A DNA stretch of 64,000 nucleotides from Leifsonia shinshuensis (lineage in GTDB: Bacteria > Actinomycetota > Actinomycetes > Actinomycetales > Microbacteriaceae): assembly GCF_022606355.1 (NCBI RefSeq), contig NZ_JAHHZQ010000001.1, positions 620,001-684,000 of the forward strand, in the 5' to 3' direction. Shown piece by piece: positions 1-10,900 of the stretch. The position numbers were made by a program, and so were the translations under genes. Positions within the stretch are counted from its first letter, which is position 1. Each line of letters starts with the position of its first letter. Under the pieces are notes generated by a model, which worked only from the letters and a program-made list of their open reading frames with translations, was not told the origin of the DNA and did not search any database.

Positions 1-900
1 CACCACCGATCCCCCGGCGCCGCGCCACCAGTCGGCGGCCGCCATGGCGCGTCTGCCCGCCGGCTGCACGGTGACGAGCTCCAGCGGCGTGGTGCCGGTG
101 CCGACCTCGATTCGGCCATCGACCTCGGCGACCACGCCGGGCGGCAGCGACAGGCCCCCGGCGGGACGCGCGGCGTGGACCTTGAACCGCTCGCCGTCGA
201 GCAGGAGCCACGCGCCGGGCTCCGGCGTGACACCGCGCAGTCGCGCGTAGACCTCGTCGACGGACAGGGTCAGGTCGAGTCGGGCGTCGTCGATCGTGAG
301 CTTGGGCGCGAGGACCGGGTCTCCGCTCTGCGGCACCGCGACGGCCGTCCCGTCGGCGATCGCAGCCACGGTGTCGGCGAGCAGCTCGGCCCCCTCGGCC
401 GCCAGGTTGTCGAGGAGCTCCCCCGCGGTGGCATCGGCCGGGATCGGGTGCCGCAGCTGCGCGAGGACATCGCCCGCGTCGAGCCCGGGGACCAGCTGGA
501 ACACGGCGGCCCCGGTCTCAGCGTCGCCGGCCATCACGGCCCTTTGCACGGGAGCAGCGCCCCGCCACCGCGGCAGCAGGGAGAAGTGCAGGTTGACCCA
601 GCCCAGCCGCGGCGTCGAGAGCAGAGGCTCACGCACCAACCCGCCGTAGGCGACGATGACGCCGAGGTCCGGCTGCAGGCGGACGACCTGCTCGGTGACG
701 TCCTCCCCCAGCCGGTTCGCCTTGATGACGGGGAGGTCGAGGTCGGCCGCGGCCGCCGCGACCGGCGACGGGGTGAGCACCCGTTTGCGGCCGAGCGGGG
801 CGTCGTCGCGCGTGATGACGGCGGCGAGCTCGAAGCGATCGGCGAGGACGGTCAGAGAGGGGACGGCGACGGCGGGCGTGCCGGCGAAGACGAGTCGCAT
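1..900 (-). CDS. fmt: Methionyl-tRNA formyltransferase (3' end cut by window edge)
   Basis: Transfers the formyl group of 10-formyl-tetrahydrofolate to Met-tRNAfMet for translation initiation. The reading frame is open from ATG at 900 to the left edge (300 codons); the family is about 305-315 residues, so only a few C-terminal residues are missing. The N-terminus MRLVFAGTPAVAVPSL and the hallmark block NLHFSLLPRWRGAAPVQ (from about residue 100, with the catalytic Asn and His) are clear, and PGLDAGDVL carries the catalytic Asp; the OB-fold C-terminal domain follows. It is the last visible gene of the pyr-gmk-metK-priA cluster but is separated from priA by 130 bp holding a large hairpin, so it may be transcribed on its own. 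Only a weak Shine-Dalgarno precedes the ATG. Confidence 0.95.
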   Translation of the reverse strand, partial: MRLVFAGTPAVAVPSLTVLADRFELAAVITRDDAPLGRKRVLTPSPVAAAAADLDLPVIKANRLGEDVTEQVVRLQPDLGVIVAYGGLVREPLLSTPRLGWVNLHFSLLPRWRGAAPVQRAVMAGDAETGAAVFQLVPGLDAGDVLAQLRHPIPADATAGELLDNLAAEGAELLADTVAAIADGTAVAVPQSGDPVLAPKLTIDDARLDLTLSVDEVYARLRGVTPEPGAWLLLDGERFKVHAARPAGGLSLPPGVVAEVDGRIEVGTGTTPLELVTVQPAGRRAMAAADWWRGAGGSVV

Positions 901-965
901 AGCAAGGTTCTTTCGGTCTGGTCAGCCACCGAGTCTACCTGCGCTCGTCGCTCCCGCTCCCGCCC

Positions 966-1018
966 AGGGGCACGTTGTTGTCGCTTTCGGGCGCTGAAAG
1001 TGACAGCGACGTGCCCCT
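966..1018. repeat. 53-bp inverted repeat (23-nt arms, 7-nt loop) between priA and fmt
   Basis: Arms 966-988 and 996-1018 pair along their whole length. The outer 10 bp (AGGGGCACGT / ACGTGCCCCT) are perfect; the only three deviations are G:U wobbles if plus-strand RNA is made but A:C mismatches in minus-strand RNA, although both flanking genes are on the minus strand. There is no T tract on either side. It may be a terminator after priA or, more likely from its size and polarity, a copy of a dispersed palindromic (REP/MITE-like) element. I see no second copy in this window. Confidence 0.6.
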
Positions 1019-1030
1019 CGGCAGGTGCGG

Positions 1031-3055
1031 TCAGAGGATCTCGGGGTCGTCGAAGCGGACGCGGAGGGTGGGCGCCGGGCGGTAGCCGGGACGGCCTCCC
1101 GGAGCCCTGCGCCGCTGTGTCGCGTTGCGCACCACCGCAGCGCGCACGGCCGCTGCGACGTCGGCGCCGCGCGCGTACTCGAACCGGAGGATGGCGCGCA
1201 CCACCTTCTCGTCCACTTCGACCGGGCCGAGGACGTCGAGCAGGAGGCCGGGATCCACTGCCTCCAGCACGCCGCGAACGGCACCCTCGGCACCGGTGAC
1301 GGAGGCGAGCCGCACGGCGGGCGGGAAACGCAGCTGACGCCGGTCGGCCAGCTCCTCGCGGGCGAAATCGACGAGGCGATCGGTCGCGAAATCCCGCGCG
1401 AGATCGCCGGAGACGCCCACCAGCACGGTCGGCGCGCCGGGTGCGGCCAGCACCGACGCACTGGTCCACCAGCGCAGGCAGTCCTCCGCGACGTGGAGCG
1501 TCTCCCTGGCGAGCATGCGCTCGCCGTCGAGCAGGAGCACGGCCTGGTACCCGCCGTCGGCGATCGGCTCGGCCCCGCGGGTGGCGACGACGAGGGCGGG
1601 CGCAGGCCCGACGCGCAGCACGGGATGGTCGCCGTCGGCGAGGATCACCCGCGTTCCCGGGAAGGCACGTCCCAGTTCCTCGGCCGTGCGGCCGGAGCCC
1701 GGCGTCACCATGCGCAGCTTCGTGTGCTCGCACCGCGTGCAGCTCCAGTCGGTCGCCAGCGCGCCGCACCAGCCGCACGACGGGGTCGCGCCGGCGCGTC
1801 CCTGACCGAGCGGTCCGGAGCACCTCGCGCAGCGCGCGGCCTGGCCGCAGTGCGCACAGGAGAGCACCGGCAGATAGCCGGGACGGGCGACCTGTACCAG
1901 CACCGGTCCCGGCGGCCTGCCGCTCTCACCGGAGAGGGCCTCGCGTGCCGCCCGCCACGCGGACGACGGGATGCGCGCTGCACGCGCCGCCGGCTCGGAC
2001 GCGCTCTGGTTGGCGGTCAGAACGACCTTGGGAGAGAAGGCACGCTCGGGGCCGACATCACGCAGCCAGCCGAGTTCGACCAGACGCTGCGCCTCCACGC
2101 TGCGCACGAGGCCGCTCACGACGAGAGCGCAGCCCTCGAGCTCCTGGCGGACCAGCGCGGCGTCTCTGGCGTGCACATAGGGGCTGAGCGGCTCCGCCAG
2201 CAGCGGGTCGCTGTCCTCCCAGACCACGAGGAGGCCCAGCCGGGGCGCAGGCGCGTAGACCACTGAGCGGTTCCCGATCACGATGCGCGGGCCGGACAGG
2301 GCTGCGAGGAAGCCCTTGTAGCGGTCGGGGTTCGACTGCGAGGCGTCCGCGCGCACCACGGCGCTCGCGGGCGCGATCGCCGCCAGCGCCGCCGCCAGCT
2401 GCTCCAGGTCGCGGTGATCGGGTACGGCGACGATCGCCGTCGCGCCGTTGCGCCAGGTCGCGGTGGCGAGCGCCGCCAGAGTGACGGCCCACTCCCCGAC
2501 CCAGGTGCCGTCGGGGAGGCGGCTGAGGCGCGGGATCGGCCGTAGCGCCAGGCGCTCCCCCGCCGCGACCGCCGCCTCCAGGGCGCCGGCGGGGTAGCCG
2601 CGCACCGGGAAAGGCGTCGCCTCGGTCGGTGGCTCCGCCCGGGTCGAGGGTCGATCGCTGGAGGCGTCGCCGGCTTGCTCCTGAGCGGCGAGCCACGCCT
2701 TCTCGACCCGCACCATGCGCCCGGGAACGGCCAGTCGCAGGATGTCGCTCGCCGTCCCCGCGCTCCGATCGGCGAGCCGGCGGGCGAGGCGCCACACCGG
2801 TTCGGTCAGGACCGGCACCGGGGAGACGACCGCCTCGATCGCACTCAAGGTGCCGGAGAACGCCGCATCCGGTTCCGCGAGCTCGACGACGAATCCGTCG
2901 GCGACGCGTCCGGCCGACCGCAGCGGAACGCGCACGCGCACGCCCGGCCGAACCTGCCCGGAGAGCTCCGCGGGCACGCTGTAGTCGAACAGGTGGTCGA
3001 GCTGCGGCAGCGGCGAGTCGAGGACGACACGAGCGACCGTCGCGGCCGCCCCCAC
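1031..3055 (-). CDS. priA: PriA-like primosomal protein N', helicase motifs degenerate
   Basis: Replication-restart protein family (674 residues). The N-terminal 3'-DNA-binding domain (residues 10-100, LDHLFDYSVPAEL) and the zinc-binding module are intact: CAHC, CARC, CGWC and CTRC pairs lie at about residues 398-440. The helicase core is not: no Walker A (GxxGxGKT) exists and the DEEH box is replaced by WEDSDPL near residue 275. This matches other actinobacterial PriA proteins, which are thought to lack helicase activity. The GTG at 3055 is chosen because it begins 1 bp after the metK stop and gives the family N-terminus; the frame extends upstream into metK, but that extension reads as metK shadow. 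It probably works as a structural primosome loader rather than as a translocase. Confidence 0.9.
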   Translation of the reverse strand: MGAAATVARVVLDSPLPQLDHLFDYSVPAELSGQVRPGVRVRVPLRSAGRVADGFVVELAEPDAAFSGTLSAIEAVVSPVPVLTEPVWRLARRLADRSAGTASDILRLAVPGRMVRVEKAWLAAQEQAGDASSDRPSTRAEPPTEATPFPVRGYPAGALEAAVAAGERLALRPIPRLSRLPDGTWVGEWAVTLAALATATWRNGATAIVAVPDHRDLEQLAAALAAIAPASAVVRADASQSNPDRYKGFLAALSGPRIVIGNRSVVYAPAPRLGLLVVWEDSDPLLAEPLSPYVHARDAALVRQELEGCALVVSGLVRSVEAQRLVELGWLRDVGPERAFSPKVVLTANQSASEPAARAARIPSSAWRAAREALSGESGRPPGPVLVQVARPGYLPVLSCAHCGQAARCARCSGPLGQGRAGATPSCGWCGALATDWSCTRCEHTKLRMVTPGSGRTAEELGRAFPGTRVILADGDHPVLRVGPAPALVVATRGAEPIADGGYQAVLLLDGERMLARETLHVAEDCLRWWTSASVLAAPGAPTVLVGVSGDLARDFATDRLVDFAREELADRRQLRFPPAVRLASVTGAEGAVRGVLEAVDPGLLLDVLGPVEVDEKVVRAILRFEYARGADVAAAVRAAVVRNATQRRRAPGGRPGYRPAPTLRVRFDDPEIL

Positions 3056-3056
3056 G

Positions 3057-4250
3057 CTAGAGCCCTGCGGCGGAGCGCAGGTCGTCGACGCGGTCCAGCC
3101 GCTCCCAGGTGAAGTCGGGGAGATCGCGGCCGAAGTGGCCGTAGGTCGCCGTCTGCGCGTAGATCGGCCGGAGCAGGTCGAGGTCGCGCACGATGGCGGC
3201 AGGGCGCAGGTCGAACACCTCGCGGATCGCACGGATGATGCGCTCGTCGGGGACGGTTCCCGTGCCGAAGGTCTCCACGTAGAGGCCGACAGGTGCCGCC
3301 TTGCCGATCGCGTACGCCACCTGCACCTCGAGGCGGTCGGCGAGGCCGGCCGCCACGGCGTTCTTGGCGACCCAGCGCATGGCGTAGGCCGCAGAGCGGT
3401 CGACCTTCGACGGGTCCTTGCCCGAGAAGGCTCCACCGCCGTGCCGGCTCGCGCCGCCGTAGGTGTCGACGATGATCTTGCGGCCGGTAAGGCCGGCGTC
3501 GCCCTTGGGGCCGCCGATCTCGAATCGCCCGGTCGGGTTGATGAGCGTGCGGATGCGGGCGGTCTCGAGCCCGGCGGCGTGCATGACCGGCGCGATGACC
3601 TCCTCGACGACCTCGGCCTGAAGCTGCTCGCTGGAGACGTGGGGCGCGTGCTGGGTGGAGAGCACGACGGTCTCGACCGAGCGCGGCGTGTAGCCCTCGT
3701 AGCCGATCGTCACCTGGGTCTTGCCGTCGGGCCGAAGGTAGTCGAGCGTGCCGTCTTTGCGCACGGCGGCGAGGCGTTCTGCCAGCCGATGGGCCAGCCA
3801 GATCGGCAGCGGCATGTACTGCGGGGTCTCGGTGGTGGCGAAGCCGAACATGATGCCCTGATCGCCGGCTCCCTGCCGGTCGAGGTCGTCGATGCTCTGC
3901 TCGGCGCGCGACTCGAGCGCGTTGTCGACGCCCTGCGCGATGTCGGGCGACTGGGCGCCGATCGAGACGGAGACACCGCACTGGGTGCCGTCGAAGCTGA
4001 CGTCGGACGAGTCGTAGCCGATCTCGACGATCTTCTCGCGCACGAGCGCCGGGATCTCGACGTACCCCTTGGTCGTGACCTCGCCCGCGACGTGCACGAG
4101 CCCCGTCGTCACGAGCGTCTCGACCGCGACGCGGCTGTGCGGGTCGACCGCGATCAGGGCGTCGAGGATGCTGTCCGAGATCTGGTCGCAGATCTTGTCC
4201 GGGTGCCCCTCGGTGACGGACTCGGACGTGAAGAGACGCAGATCTGTCAT
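3057..4250 (-). CDS. metK: S-adenosylmethionine synthetase
   Basis: Makes S-adenosylmethionine from methionine and ATP. It has 397 residues, the usual family length. Signature segments are [12 protein letters not shown] near residue 15, the methionine/ATP-binding block [15 protein letters not shown] near residue 125 and the phosphate loop [19 protein letters not shown] near residue 270. ATG at 4250 has a good Shine-Dalgarno (AGGAG, spacing about 5). It lies 56 bp downstream of coaBC and abuts priA, the conserved actinobacterial order. Confidence 0.98.
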   Translation of the reverse strand: MTDLRLFTSESVTEGHPDKICDQISDSILDALIAVDPHSRVAVETLVTTGLVHVAGEVTTKGYVEIPALVREKIVEIGYDSSDVSFDGTQCGVSVSIGAQSPDIAQGVDNALESRAEQSIDDLDRQGAGDQGIMFGFATTETPQYMPLPIWLAHRLAERLAAVRKDGTLDYLRPDGKTQVTIGYEGYTPRSVETVVLSTQHAPHVSSEQLQAEVVEEVIAPVMHAAGLETARIRTLINPTGRFEIGGPKGDAGLTGRKIIVDTYGGASRHGGGAFSGKDPSKVDRSAAYAMRWVAKNAVAAGLADRLEVQVAYAIGKAAPVGLYVETFGTGTVPDERIIRAIREVFDLRPAAIVRDLDLLRPIYAQTATYGHFGRDLPDFTWERLDRVDDLRSAAGL

Positions 4251-4306
4251 TGTTCTCCTTGATCGCGGCGCGGAGTGAGCCCGGGATGCCGTGGCCCGGT
4301 CGTCGA

Positions 4307-5602
4307 TTACACGACGACGTCGAGGATACGGTCGGCCACCGACAGCTTGCTCCCCGAGGCCTCCATCACTATATCGCCGCCCTTGCGGAGCACCACGACC
4401 TCATTGCTCTCCGTTGCGAAACCCTGCTCCCAGCCCACCTGGTTGAGCACCAGGAAGTCGCTTCCCTTCGCGGCGAGCTTGGTGCGGCCCAGCTCGATCA
4501 GCGTGGACGGGTCCGGCTCGGTCTCCGCCGCGAACCCCACGACGACCTGCCCGTCGCGTCGTGTGGCGGAGAGCGCGGCGAGGATGTCGGGGTTGGCGAC
4601 GAGCTCGATGCTCAGCGTGTCGCCGGCCTCGGACTTCTTGATCTTGGACTCGCGTGTCACCGCGGGCCGATAGTCGGCCACCGCGGCCGTCATCACGACG
4701 ATGTCCGCCGAGCGGGCCGCCTCGGTCACGGCCTCCTGCAGCTCGAGAGCGGTCTGCACCTCGACCAGCTCCACGCCCTCCGGAGGATCGACCTCCAGGT
4801 GCGCGGCGATCAGCAGCACGTCGGCTCCGCGGGCCTGCGCCGCGGCGGCCACGGCGACGCCCTGGCGGCCGCTCGATCGGTTGCCGAGGAACCGCACGGG
4901 ATCGAGCGGCTCCCTGGTGCCTCCCGCCGTCACGACGATGCGCTTGCCCGCGAGGTCGACGCCGCCGCGCGGCAGCCGGGACGCTTCGTTCGCACGCCGA
5001 CGCTCCGAGAGCACGACGACGTCGGCCACCGGTTCGGGGACGGCGGAGACGGCGAGGCGAGGCGAGATGCCGGCGGCACGCAGTGCGGCACGCACGATCA
5101 CGTCGGGCTCCTCGAGCCGGCCTGGGCCCGAATCGGCTCCGGTGAGCTGGCCGGAGGCCGGCCCGACGACGGTGACGCCGCGGCTGCGGAGCGTCGCGAC
5201 GTTGGCCACCGTGGCCGGGTTGCGCCACATCTCGGTGTGCATCGCCGGCGCGACGACCAGCGGCGCCGTGGAGGCGAGGACGGTGTTGCCGAGCAGGTCG
5301 TCCGCGAGGCCGGCCGCCAGCTTGGCGAGGGTGTTGGCGGTCGCCGGCGCGATCACGATCAGATCGGCCGACTGACCGATGGCGACGTGCCGCACCTCGG
5401 CCACGCCCTCGTAGAGGTCGGTCGCCACCGGGTTGCGGCTGATCGCTTCGAGCGTCGGGCGGCCGACGAACCGCAGCGCAGCCTCCGTCGCGACGACGTG
5501 CACCGAATGCCCCTCGAGGACGAGCGCGCGGATGACGCCGACGGCCTTGTACGCGGCGATGCCGCCGGTCACTCCGACGACGATGGTCAATCGTGGGCTC
5601 AC
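4307..5602 (-). CDS. coaBC: Bifunctional phosphopantothenoylcysteine decarboxylase / phosphopantothenate-cysteine ligase
   Basis: Catalyses two consecutive steps of coenzyme A synthesis. Of the 431 residues, the N-terminal flavoprotein (CoaC, about 1-190) begins [16 protein letters not shown] and contains PAMHTEMW, the actinobacterial version of the PAMNxxMW substrate clamp. The C-terminal CoaB half (about 195-431) contains the nucleotide-binding [19 protein letters not shown] and [10 protein letters not shown] segments and KIKKSEAG, which carries the conserved lysine. Start is GTG at 5602. It is separated from rpoZ upstream by 148 bp that contain only a small hairpin (5703-5715). Confidence 0.96.
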   Translation of the reverse strand: MSPRLTIVVGVTGGIAAYKAVGVIRALVLEGHSVHVVATEAALRFVGRPTLEAISRNPVATDLYEGVAEVRHVAIGQSADLIVIAPATANTLAKLAAGLADDLLGNTVLASTAPLVVAPAMHTEMWRNPATVANVATLRSRGVTVVGPASGQLTGADSGPGRLEEPDVIVRAALRAAGISPRLAVSAVPEPVADVVVLSERRRANEASRLPRGGVDLAGKRIVVTAGGTREPLDPVRFLGNRSSGRQGVAVAAAAQARGADVLLIAAHLEVDPPEGVELVEVQTALELQEAVTEAARSADIVVMTAAVADYRPAVTRESKIKKSEAGDTLSIELVANPDILAALSATRRDGQVVVGFAAETEPDPSTLIELGRTKLAAKGSDFLVLNQVGWEQGFATESNEVVVLRKGGDIVMEASGSKLSVADRILDVVV

Positions 5603-5750
5603 GGCGCCAGTCCTCTCGGTGGGCAGAGTTCCTCTATCGGTTGCCGGGGCTCCGGCTGCGATCGTGCGGCTGCGCTGGGCGGTGGTTCCTGGCGCTGATG
5701 CAGAACCGCTGGTTCAGCGGCTCTCAGGCTGCGGGGCTCGCTCTGCCCGC

Positions 5751-6011
5751 TTACTCCGCGGCGAGCGGCTTGATGACGAGCTTGTCCTCGTTGATCTCGT
5801 GCAGCGCCACCGACAGCGGCTTGTCGTCGACCGAGGAGTCGACCAGCGGCCCGACGTTGTCGAACAGGCTGCCCTCGTGCAGATCGGCGTAGTAGTCATT
5901 GATCTGACGCGCGCGCTTGGAGGCGAAGATGACGAGCGCGTACTTGGACTCGACGCGAGCCAGGAGGTCGTCGATCGGCGGGTCGATGATGCCGTTGTTG
6001 CTGGTTGCCAT
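5751..6011 (-). CDS. rpoZ: RNA polymerase omega subunit
   Basis: 86-residue omega subunit, which helps assemble RNA polymerase by holding the C-terminal region of beta'. The sequence [20 protein letters not shown] followed by [11 protein letters not shown] is characteristic of actinobacterial omega proteins, and the gene sits between gmk and coaBC as in mycobacteria. ATG at 6011 is preceded by an AGAGGG Shine-Dalgarno. The 107-bp gap to gmk shows no clear terminator, so co-transcription is likely. Confidence 0.97.
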   Translation of the reverse strand: MATSNNGIIDPPIDDLLARVESKYALVIFASKRARQINDYYADLHEGSLFDNVGPLVDSSVDDKPLSVALHEINEDKLVIKPLAAE

Positions 6012-6118
6012 GCGGAAACCCTCTCTGTTCGTGCGTCCGGCTCGTGAGTGCGGAGCGCGGAGAACTTGCGGAAGACGCCGGATGCGGCGCGACGCTGTGT
6101 TTTCTGAGACTCGGTGGT

Positions 6119-7066
6119 CTACGGGCGCGACGGCGCCGCGCGGACATTCATCAAGTCTACGACCTCGCGAGCGGCCTCGGCGACCGTGTGGTTGACGACC
6201 CGGTAGTCGAACTCGTCCTGGGCGGCCAGCTCGACCTTCGCGGTCTCCAGACGACGCTGCTGCTCCGCCGAGTCCTCGGTGCCCCGGCCGATGAGCCGGC
6301 GCACCAGTTCCTCCCAGGTGGGAGGAAGCAGGAAGATGAGCCTGGCCTCCGGCATCGACTCGCGCACCTGACGCGCGCCCTGGAGGTCGATCTCGAGCAG
6401 CACGCTCCTGCCCTGCTCCAGCGCGTCCTCGATCGGGGCGCGCGGCGTGCCGTAGCGGTAGGCGTTGTGGACGGTCGCGTGCTCCAGCAGCTCGCCCTCG
6501 GCGATCATCCGGTCGAACTCGGCGTCGTCGACGAAGTAGTAGTTGACGCCGTCGACCTCGCCGGGTCGCGGTGCCCGGGTGGTCGCCGACACCGACAGGA
6601 GGACGTCGGGGTAGTTCTCGCGGATGTAGGTCGACACCGTGCCCTTGCCGACCGCGGTCGGCCCGGCGAGGACCACCAGCTGGTTGCGGCGGCGGCCGGC
6701 CTTGTTCTCGCGCTCGATCAGGAACTCGCGCAGCTTGAGACGCTGATGGCGGCCGAGGCCGCCGAGGCGCTTGGCCGGCGAGATCGCGAGCTTCTGCAGA
6801 GCCTCCTGCATCTTGGTCGTTCCGATCGCCGGAACACTGAGCAGGAACTCGGTCACGCGGAGTCGGCCCTCGACACCGTCGGGCGCGGCGGTCGCATGGT
6901 CGAGGACGACCAGCGGGGACACCTGGCGCGCGGCGATCGCGTTCTTCACGGCCGCGCGCGCACGGCGCGCCGCGACCGCAGCGGCCGACGCCGCCGCACG
7001 GTCCACCTCGGGCGGCGCCGGGCGGGGCGAGGCGGTGCGGATCGGCTCGGACCGGGGCTCAGCCAT
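6119..7066 (-). CDS. gmk: Guanylate kinase with N-terminal mIHF (actinobacterial integration host factor) domain
   Basis: 315 residues, about 110 more than ordinary guanylate kinase. The C-terminal part (from about residue 125) is a complete kinase converting GMP to GDP: P-loop [10 protein letters not shown] near residue 135, the GMP-binding [19 protein letters not shown], and the lid segment [17 protein letters not shown]. Residues about 25-118 resemble mycobacterial mIHF, a nucleoid DNA-binding protein: a basic helix [12 protein letters not shown], then [18 protein letters not shown] and [20 protein letters not shown]. In mycobacteria mihF is a separate gene just upstream of gmk, so this is the same neighbourhood fused into one frame. 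There is no in-frame stop or frameshift between the parts. ATG at 7066 overlaps the pyrF stop by 8 bp. Confidence 0.95.
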   Translation of the reverse strand: MAEPRSEPIRTASPRPAPPEVDRAAASAAAVAARRARAAVKNAIAARQVSPLVVLDHATAAPDGVEGRLRVTEFLLSVPAIGTTKMQEALQKLAISPAKRLGGLGRHQRLKLREFLIERENKAGRRRNQLVVLAGPTAVGKGTVSTYIRENYPDVLLSVSATTRAPRPGEVDGVNYYFVDDAEFDRMIAEGELLEHATVHNAYRYGTPRAPIEDALEQGRSVLLEIDLQGARQVRESMPEARLIFLLPPTWEELVRRLIGRGTEDSAEQQRRLETAKVELAAQDEFDYRVVNHTVAEAAREVVDLMNVRAAPSRP

Positions 7067-7940
7067 GGCTGGCGCGCACCTCCTCGGCGCGACGCGCGAC
7101 GGCGGCGGCGAGCCGGTCGGGGCCGGCGCTCAGCAGGCCCCGGGATTCGCTCACGATCACGCCGGGCGCGAATGCGCCGAAGAGACGTCGGACGTCCTCC
7201 ACCTTCGCGCCCTGGTGCCCGAAGCCGGGCGCGAGCACCGGGAAGGCGGGCTCGACGGCGACGGCCGTGTCGATGCCGTAGTCGCCGAGCACGACCGTGG
7301 CCCCGAGCACCAGGCCCACGGTGCCGAACGGATGCGGAGGCTGAGCCTGGTTGAACGCGTGCACGTCTTCGATGATCGCACGGGCGACGGTCCTCCCGGC
7401 ACGGGGTCCGTCGGCGACGACCGCCTGCTGCACTGCCGCGGCCTCCGGATTGGAGGTCGCGGCGAGCACGAACAGTCCCTTCCCCGCTTCCTCCGCGAGC
7501 CGCATCGGCTCATCGAGCGAGGCGACGCCCTGGAACGCGGCGACCGTCAGCGCGTCGGCCTCGAGCGGCGAGCCGGGGGTGAGCCACGACTCCGCGTAGG
7601 CGGCGACGCTCGTTCCGATGTCGCCGCGCTTGGCGTCGGCGATCACGAGCAGGCCGGCTGCGCGCGCCGCGCGGACCACGTCCTCCAGCGCCGCGTAGCC
7701 GGCCGACCCGTAGCGCTCGAAGAACGCGACCTGCGGCTTGACGATTCCCGCCCGGCCGGCCACGGCCTCCACCACGCGGAGTCCGAACTCGCGCACGCCG
7801 TCGGCGGAGGCGGCCAGTCCCCAGTCCGCCAGCAGGTGCGCGTGCGGGTCGATGCCGACGCACAGGCGGCCCCGTTCGGCGAACACGCCGGCCAGGCGGT
7901 CGCCGAACGAGACGGCTGCGGTGCTCGCGCCGTCGGTCAC
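7059..7940 (-). CDS. pyrF: Orotidine-5'-phosphate decarboxylase
   Basis: Last step of UMP synthesis (OMP to UMP). 293 residues, the longer type found in actinobacteria and some proteobacteria. The N-terminal [22 protein letters not shown] supplies the conserved substrate Asp, and [20 protein letters not shown] (about residues 93-112) contains the catalytic Lys-Asp motif. It overlaps carB upstream by 4 bp (ATGA) and gmk downstream by 8 bp, so it sits inside a tightly coupled operon. Confidence 0.97.
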   Translation of the reverse strand: MTDGASTAAVSFGDRLAGVFAERGRLCVGIDPHAHLLADWGLAASADGVREFGLRVVEAVAGRAGIVKPQVAFFERYGSAGYAALEDVVRAARAAGLLVIADAKRGDIGTSVAAYAESWLTPGSPLEADALTVAAFQGVASLDEPMRLAEEAGKGLFVLAATSNPEAAAVQQAVVADGPRAGRTVARAIIEDVHAFNQAQPPHPFGTVGLVLGATVVLGDYGIDTAVAVEPAFPVLAPGFGHQGAKVEDVRRLFGAFAPGVIVSESRGLLSAGPDRLAAAVARRAEEVRASHG

Positions 7941-10900
7941 GCGCGCGCGGCCCTCTGCAGCGCGTACTCCTGCAACGAAGTCACTTCGAAGCCCTCGCGG
8001 ACCGCGTCGAGCGACGCCACGGCGGCGCTCAGCTCGGCGATCGTGGTGAACAAGGGCTTGTCGCCCGCCACCGCCGCCGCACGGATCTCGTACCCGTCCG
8101 CGCGCGCCGAGCGACCGCTCGGGGTGTTGATGACGACGTCCACCTCGTTGCGCGTGATCAGTCCGACGACCGACTCCTCCTCCGGGGCCTCGCTGAACTT
8201 GCGGACGACGCGTGCGGCGATGCCGTTGCGGTTCAGCACCTCGGCGGTTCCCTCGGTGGCGACGATGTCGTAGCCGAGCTGTTGCAGGCGGAGCACGGGG
8301 AGGACGATCGCACGCTTGTCGCGGTCGGACACCGAGACGAACACGGTGCCCCCCAGCGGCATGCCGCCGTAGGCCGCGGCCTGGCTCTTCGCGAACGCCG
8401 TCGGGAAGTCGCGGTCGATGCCCATGACCTCACCGGTCGAGCGCATCTCCGGGCCGAGCACGGAGTCGACGATCTTGCCCTCGCGGGTCCGGAAGCGCTT
8501 GAACGGGAGCACGGCCTCCTTGACGGCGACCGGCGAGTCCATCGGGATGACGGAGCCGTCGGTCTCGGGCAGGAGTCCCTCGGCGATCAGGCTGGCGACC
8601 GTGTCGCCGACCATGATCCGCGAGGCGGCCTTGGCGAGCGGGATGCCGAGCGCCTTCGAGACGAACGGGACGGTGCGCGATGCGCGCGGGTTGGCCTCCA
8701 GCACGTAGAGCACACCGGCGCCGATCGCGAACTGCACGTTGAGCAGGCCGCGGACGCCGATGCCCTCGGCGATCTTCAGCGTCGCCTCGCGCACCCGGTC
8801 GATCTCACGGCGCCCGAGCGTGATGGGCGGCAGGGTGCAGCTCGAGTCGCCGGAGTGGATTCCGGCCTCCTCGATGTGCTCCATCACACCGCCGATGTAG
8901 AGCCGCTCGCCGTCGAAGAGCGCGTCCACGTCGATCTCGATCGCGTCGTCGAGGAACCGGTCGACCAGCAGCGGGTGCGCGGGTCCGACGATGCCCTGAC
9001 CGGCCACGCGCTCGAAGTAGTCCGCGAGCGAGGCAGTGTCGTAGACGATCTCCATGCCACGGCCGCCGAGCACGAAGCTCGGGCGCACCAGCACCGGGTA
9101 GCCGATCTGCTCGGCCGCGTGCGCGGCGCTCGGGAAGTCGACGGCGGTGCCGTTGCGCGGAGCGAGCAGGCCGGCGTTCTCGAGGATCTCGGCGAACAGG
9201 CCGCGCTCCTCCGCCAGGTCGATCGCCTCGGGGGTGGTGCCGAGGATCGGGACGCCGGCGGCCTCCAGCCCCTTGGCGAGACCGAGGGCGGTCTGGCCGC
9301 CCAGCTGCACGACGACGCCGACGAGCTCACCGGACTGCGACTCGGCGTGGATGACCTCCAGCACGTCCTCGAGCGTCAGCGGCTCGAAGTACAGGCGGTC
9401 GGAGGTGTCGTAGTCGGTCGACACGGTCTCCGGGTTGCAGTTGATCATGATCGTCTCGAACCCGGCGTCGTGCAGGGCGAACGATGCGTGCACGCACGAG
9501 TAGTCGAACTCGACGCCCTGGCCGATGCGGTTCGGGCCGGAGCCCAGGATGACCACCTTGCGGGAGTCGCTCGGCGCGACCTCCGTCTCCTCGTCGTAGC
9601 TCGAGTAGTGGTAGGGCGTGAGTGCGGGGAACTCGCCTGCGCAGGTGTCGACCGTCTTGTAGACCGGCCGCACACCCAGGATGTGGCGCACCTCGCGCAC
9701 GTCCGCCTCGCCGAAGCCGCGCAGCTCGCCGATCTGGGCGTCGGAGAAGCCGTGGTCCTTCGCATAGCGGAGCGTGTCGGTGTCGAGGGTCTGGGCGTCG
9801 CGGATCTGCTCGGCGACCTCGTTGATGAGGACGATCTGGTCGATGAACCACGGGTCGATCTTGGTGGCCTCGAAGACCTGCTCCGGCGTCGCTCCCAGGC
9901 GCAGGGCCTGCTGCACGTCGACGATCCGGCCGTCGGTCGGCGTCGCGATCGACGCCAGCAGCTCCTCGACCGTGCGCGACTCGGCGCCCCAGTGGAACGA
10001 GGAGCCCCGCTTCTCCAGGGAGCGCAGCGCCTTCTGCAGCGCGCTGGTGAAGCTGCGGCCGATGGCCATCGCCTCGCCGACCGACTTCATGGTCGTGGTG
10101 AGCGTCGGGTCGGCGGCAGGGAACTTCTCGAACGCGAACCGCGGAACCTTGACGACCACATAGTCCAGCGTCGGCTCGAAGCTCGCCGGCGTGACCTTCG
10201 TGATGTCGTTGGGGATCTCGTCGAGTCGGTAGCCGATCGCGAGCTTGGCCGCGATCTTGGCGATCGGGAAACCGGTCGCCTTGGAGGCCAGCGCCGACGA
10301 GCGGGAGACGCGCGGGTTCATCTCGATGACGATGATGCGGCCGTTCTCCGGGTTGACCGCGAACTGGATGTTGCAGCCGCCGGTGTCGACGCCCACCGCG
10401 CGGATGATGTCGATGCCGATGTCGCGCAGCTTCTGGTACTCGCGGTCGGTGAGCGTGAGCGCCGGCGCGACCGTGATGGAGTCGCCGGTGTGCACGCCGA
10501 CCGGGTCGACGTTCTCGATGGAGCAGACGACCACCGTGTTGTCGGAGGTGTCGCGCATCAGCTCGAGCTCGTACTCCTTCCAGCCGAGGATCGACTCCTC
10601 GAGCAGGACCTCGCTGGTCGGGCTCTGGTGGATGCCGTCGCCGGCGATCCGGCGCAGCTCGTCCGGCGTGTAGGCGAAGCCGGAGCCGAGGCCGCCCATC
10701 GTGAACGACGGGCGCACGACGAGCGGGTAGCCCAGGTCTTCCGCGTACTCCAGTGCTTCTTCGACGGAGTGCGCGATGTGCGAGCGGGCGACCTCCGCAC
10801 CGGCCTCGATGACGAGGTCCTTGAAGATCTGCCGGTCCTCGCCCTTCTGGATGGCCTCGAACTTCGCGCCGATCAGCTCGACGCCGTACTTCTCGAGCAC

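Noticed and set aside
5703-5715. Small hairpin GAACC-GCT-GGTTC after rpoZ as a terminator
   Set aside because: A stem of 5 bp without a U tract is too weak to claim termination, and the order rpoZ-coaBC suggests read-through.
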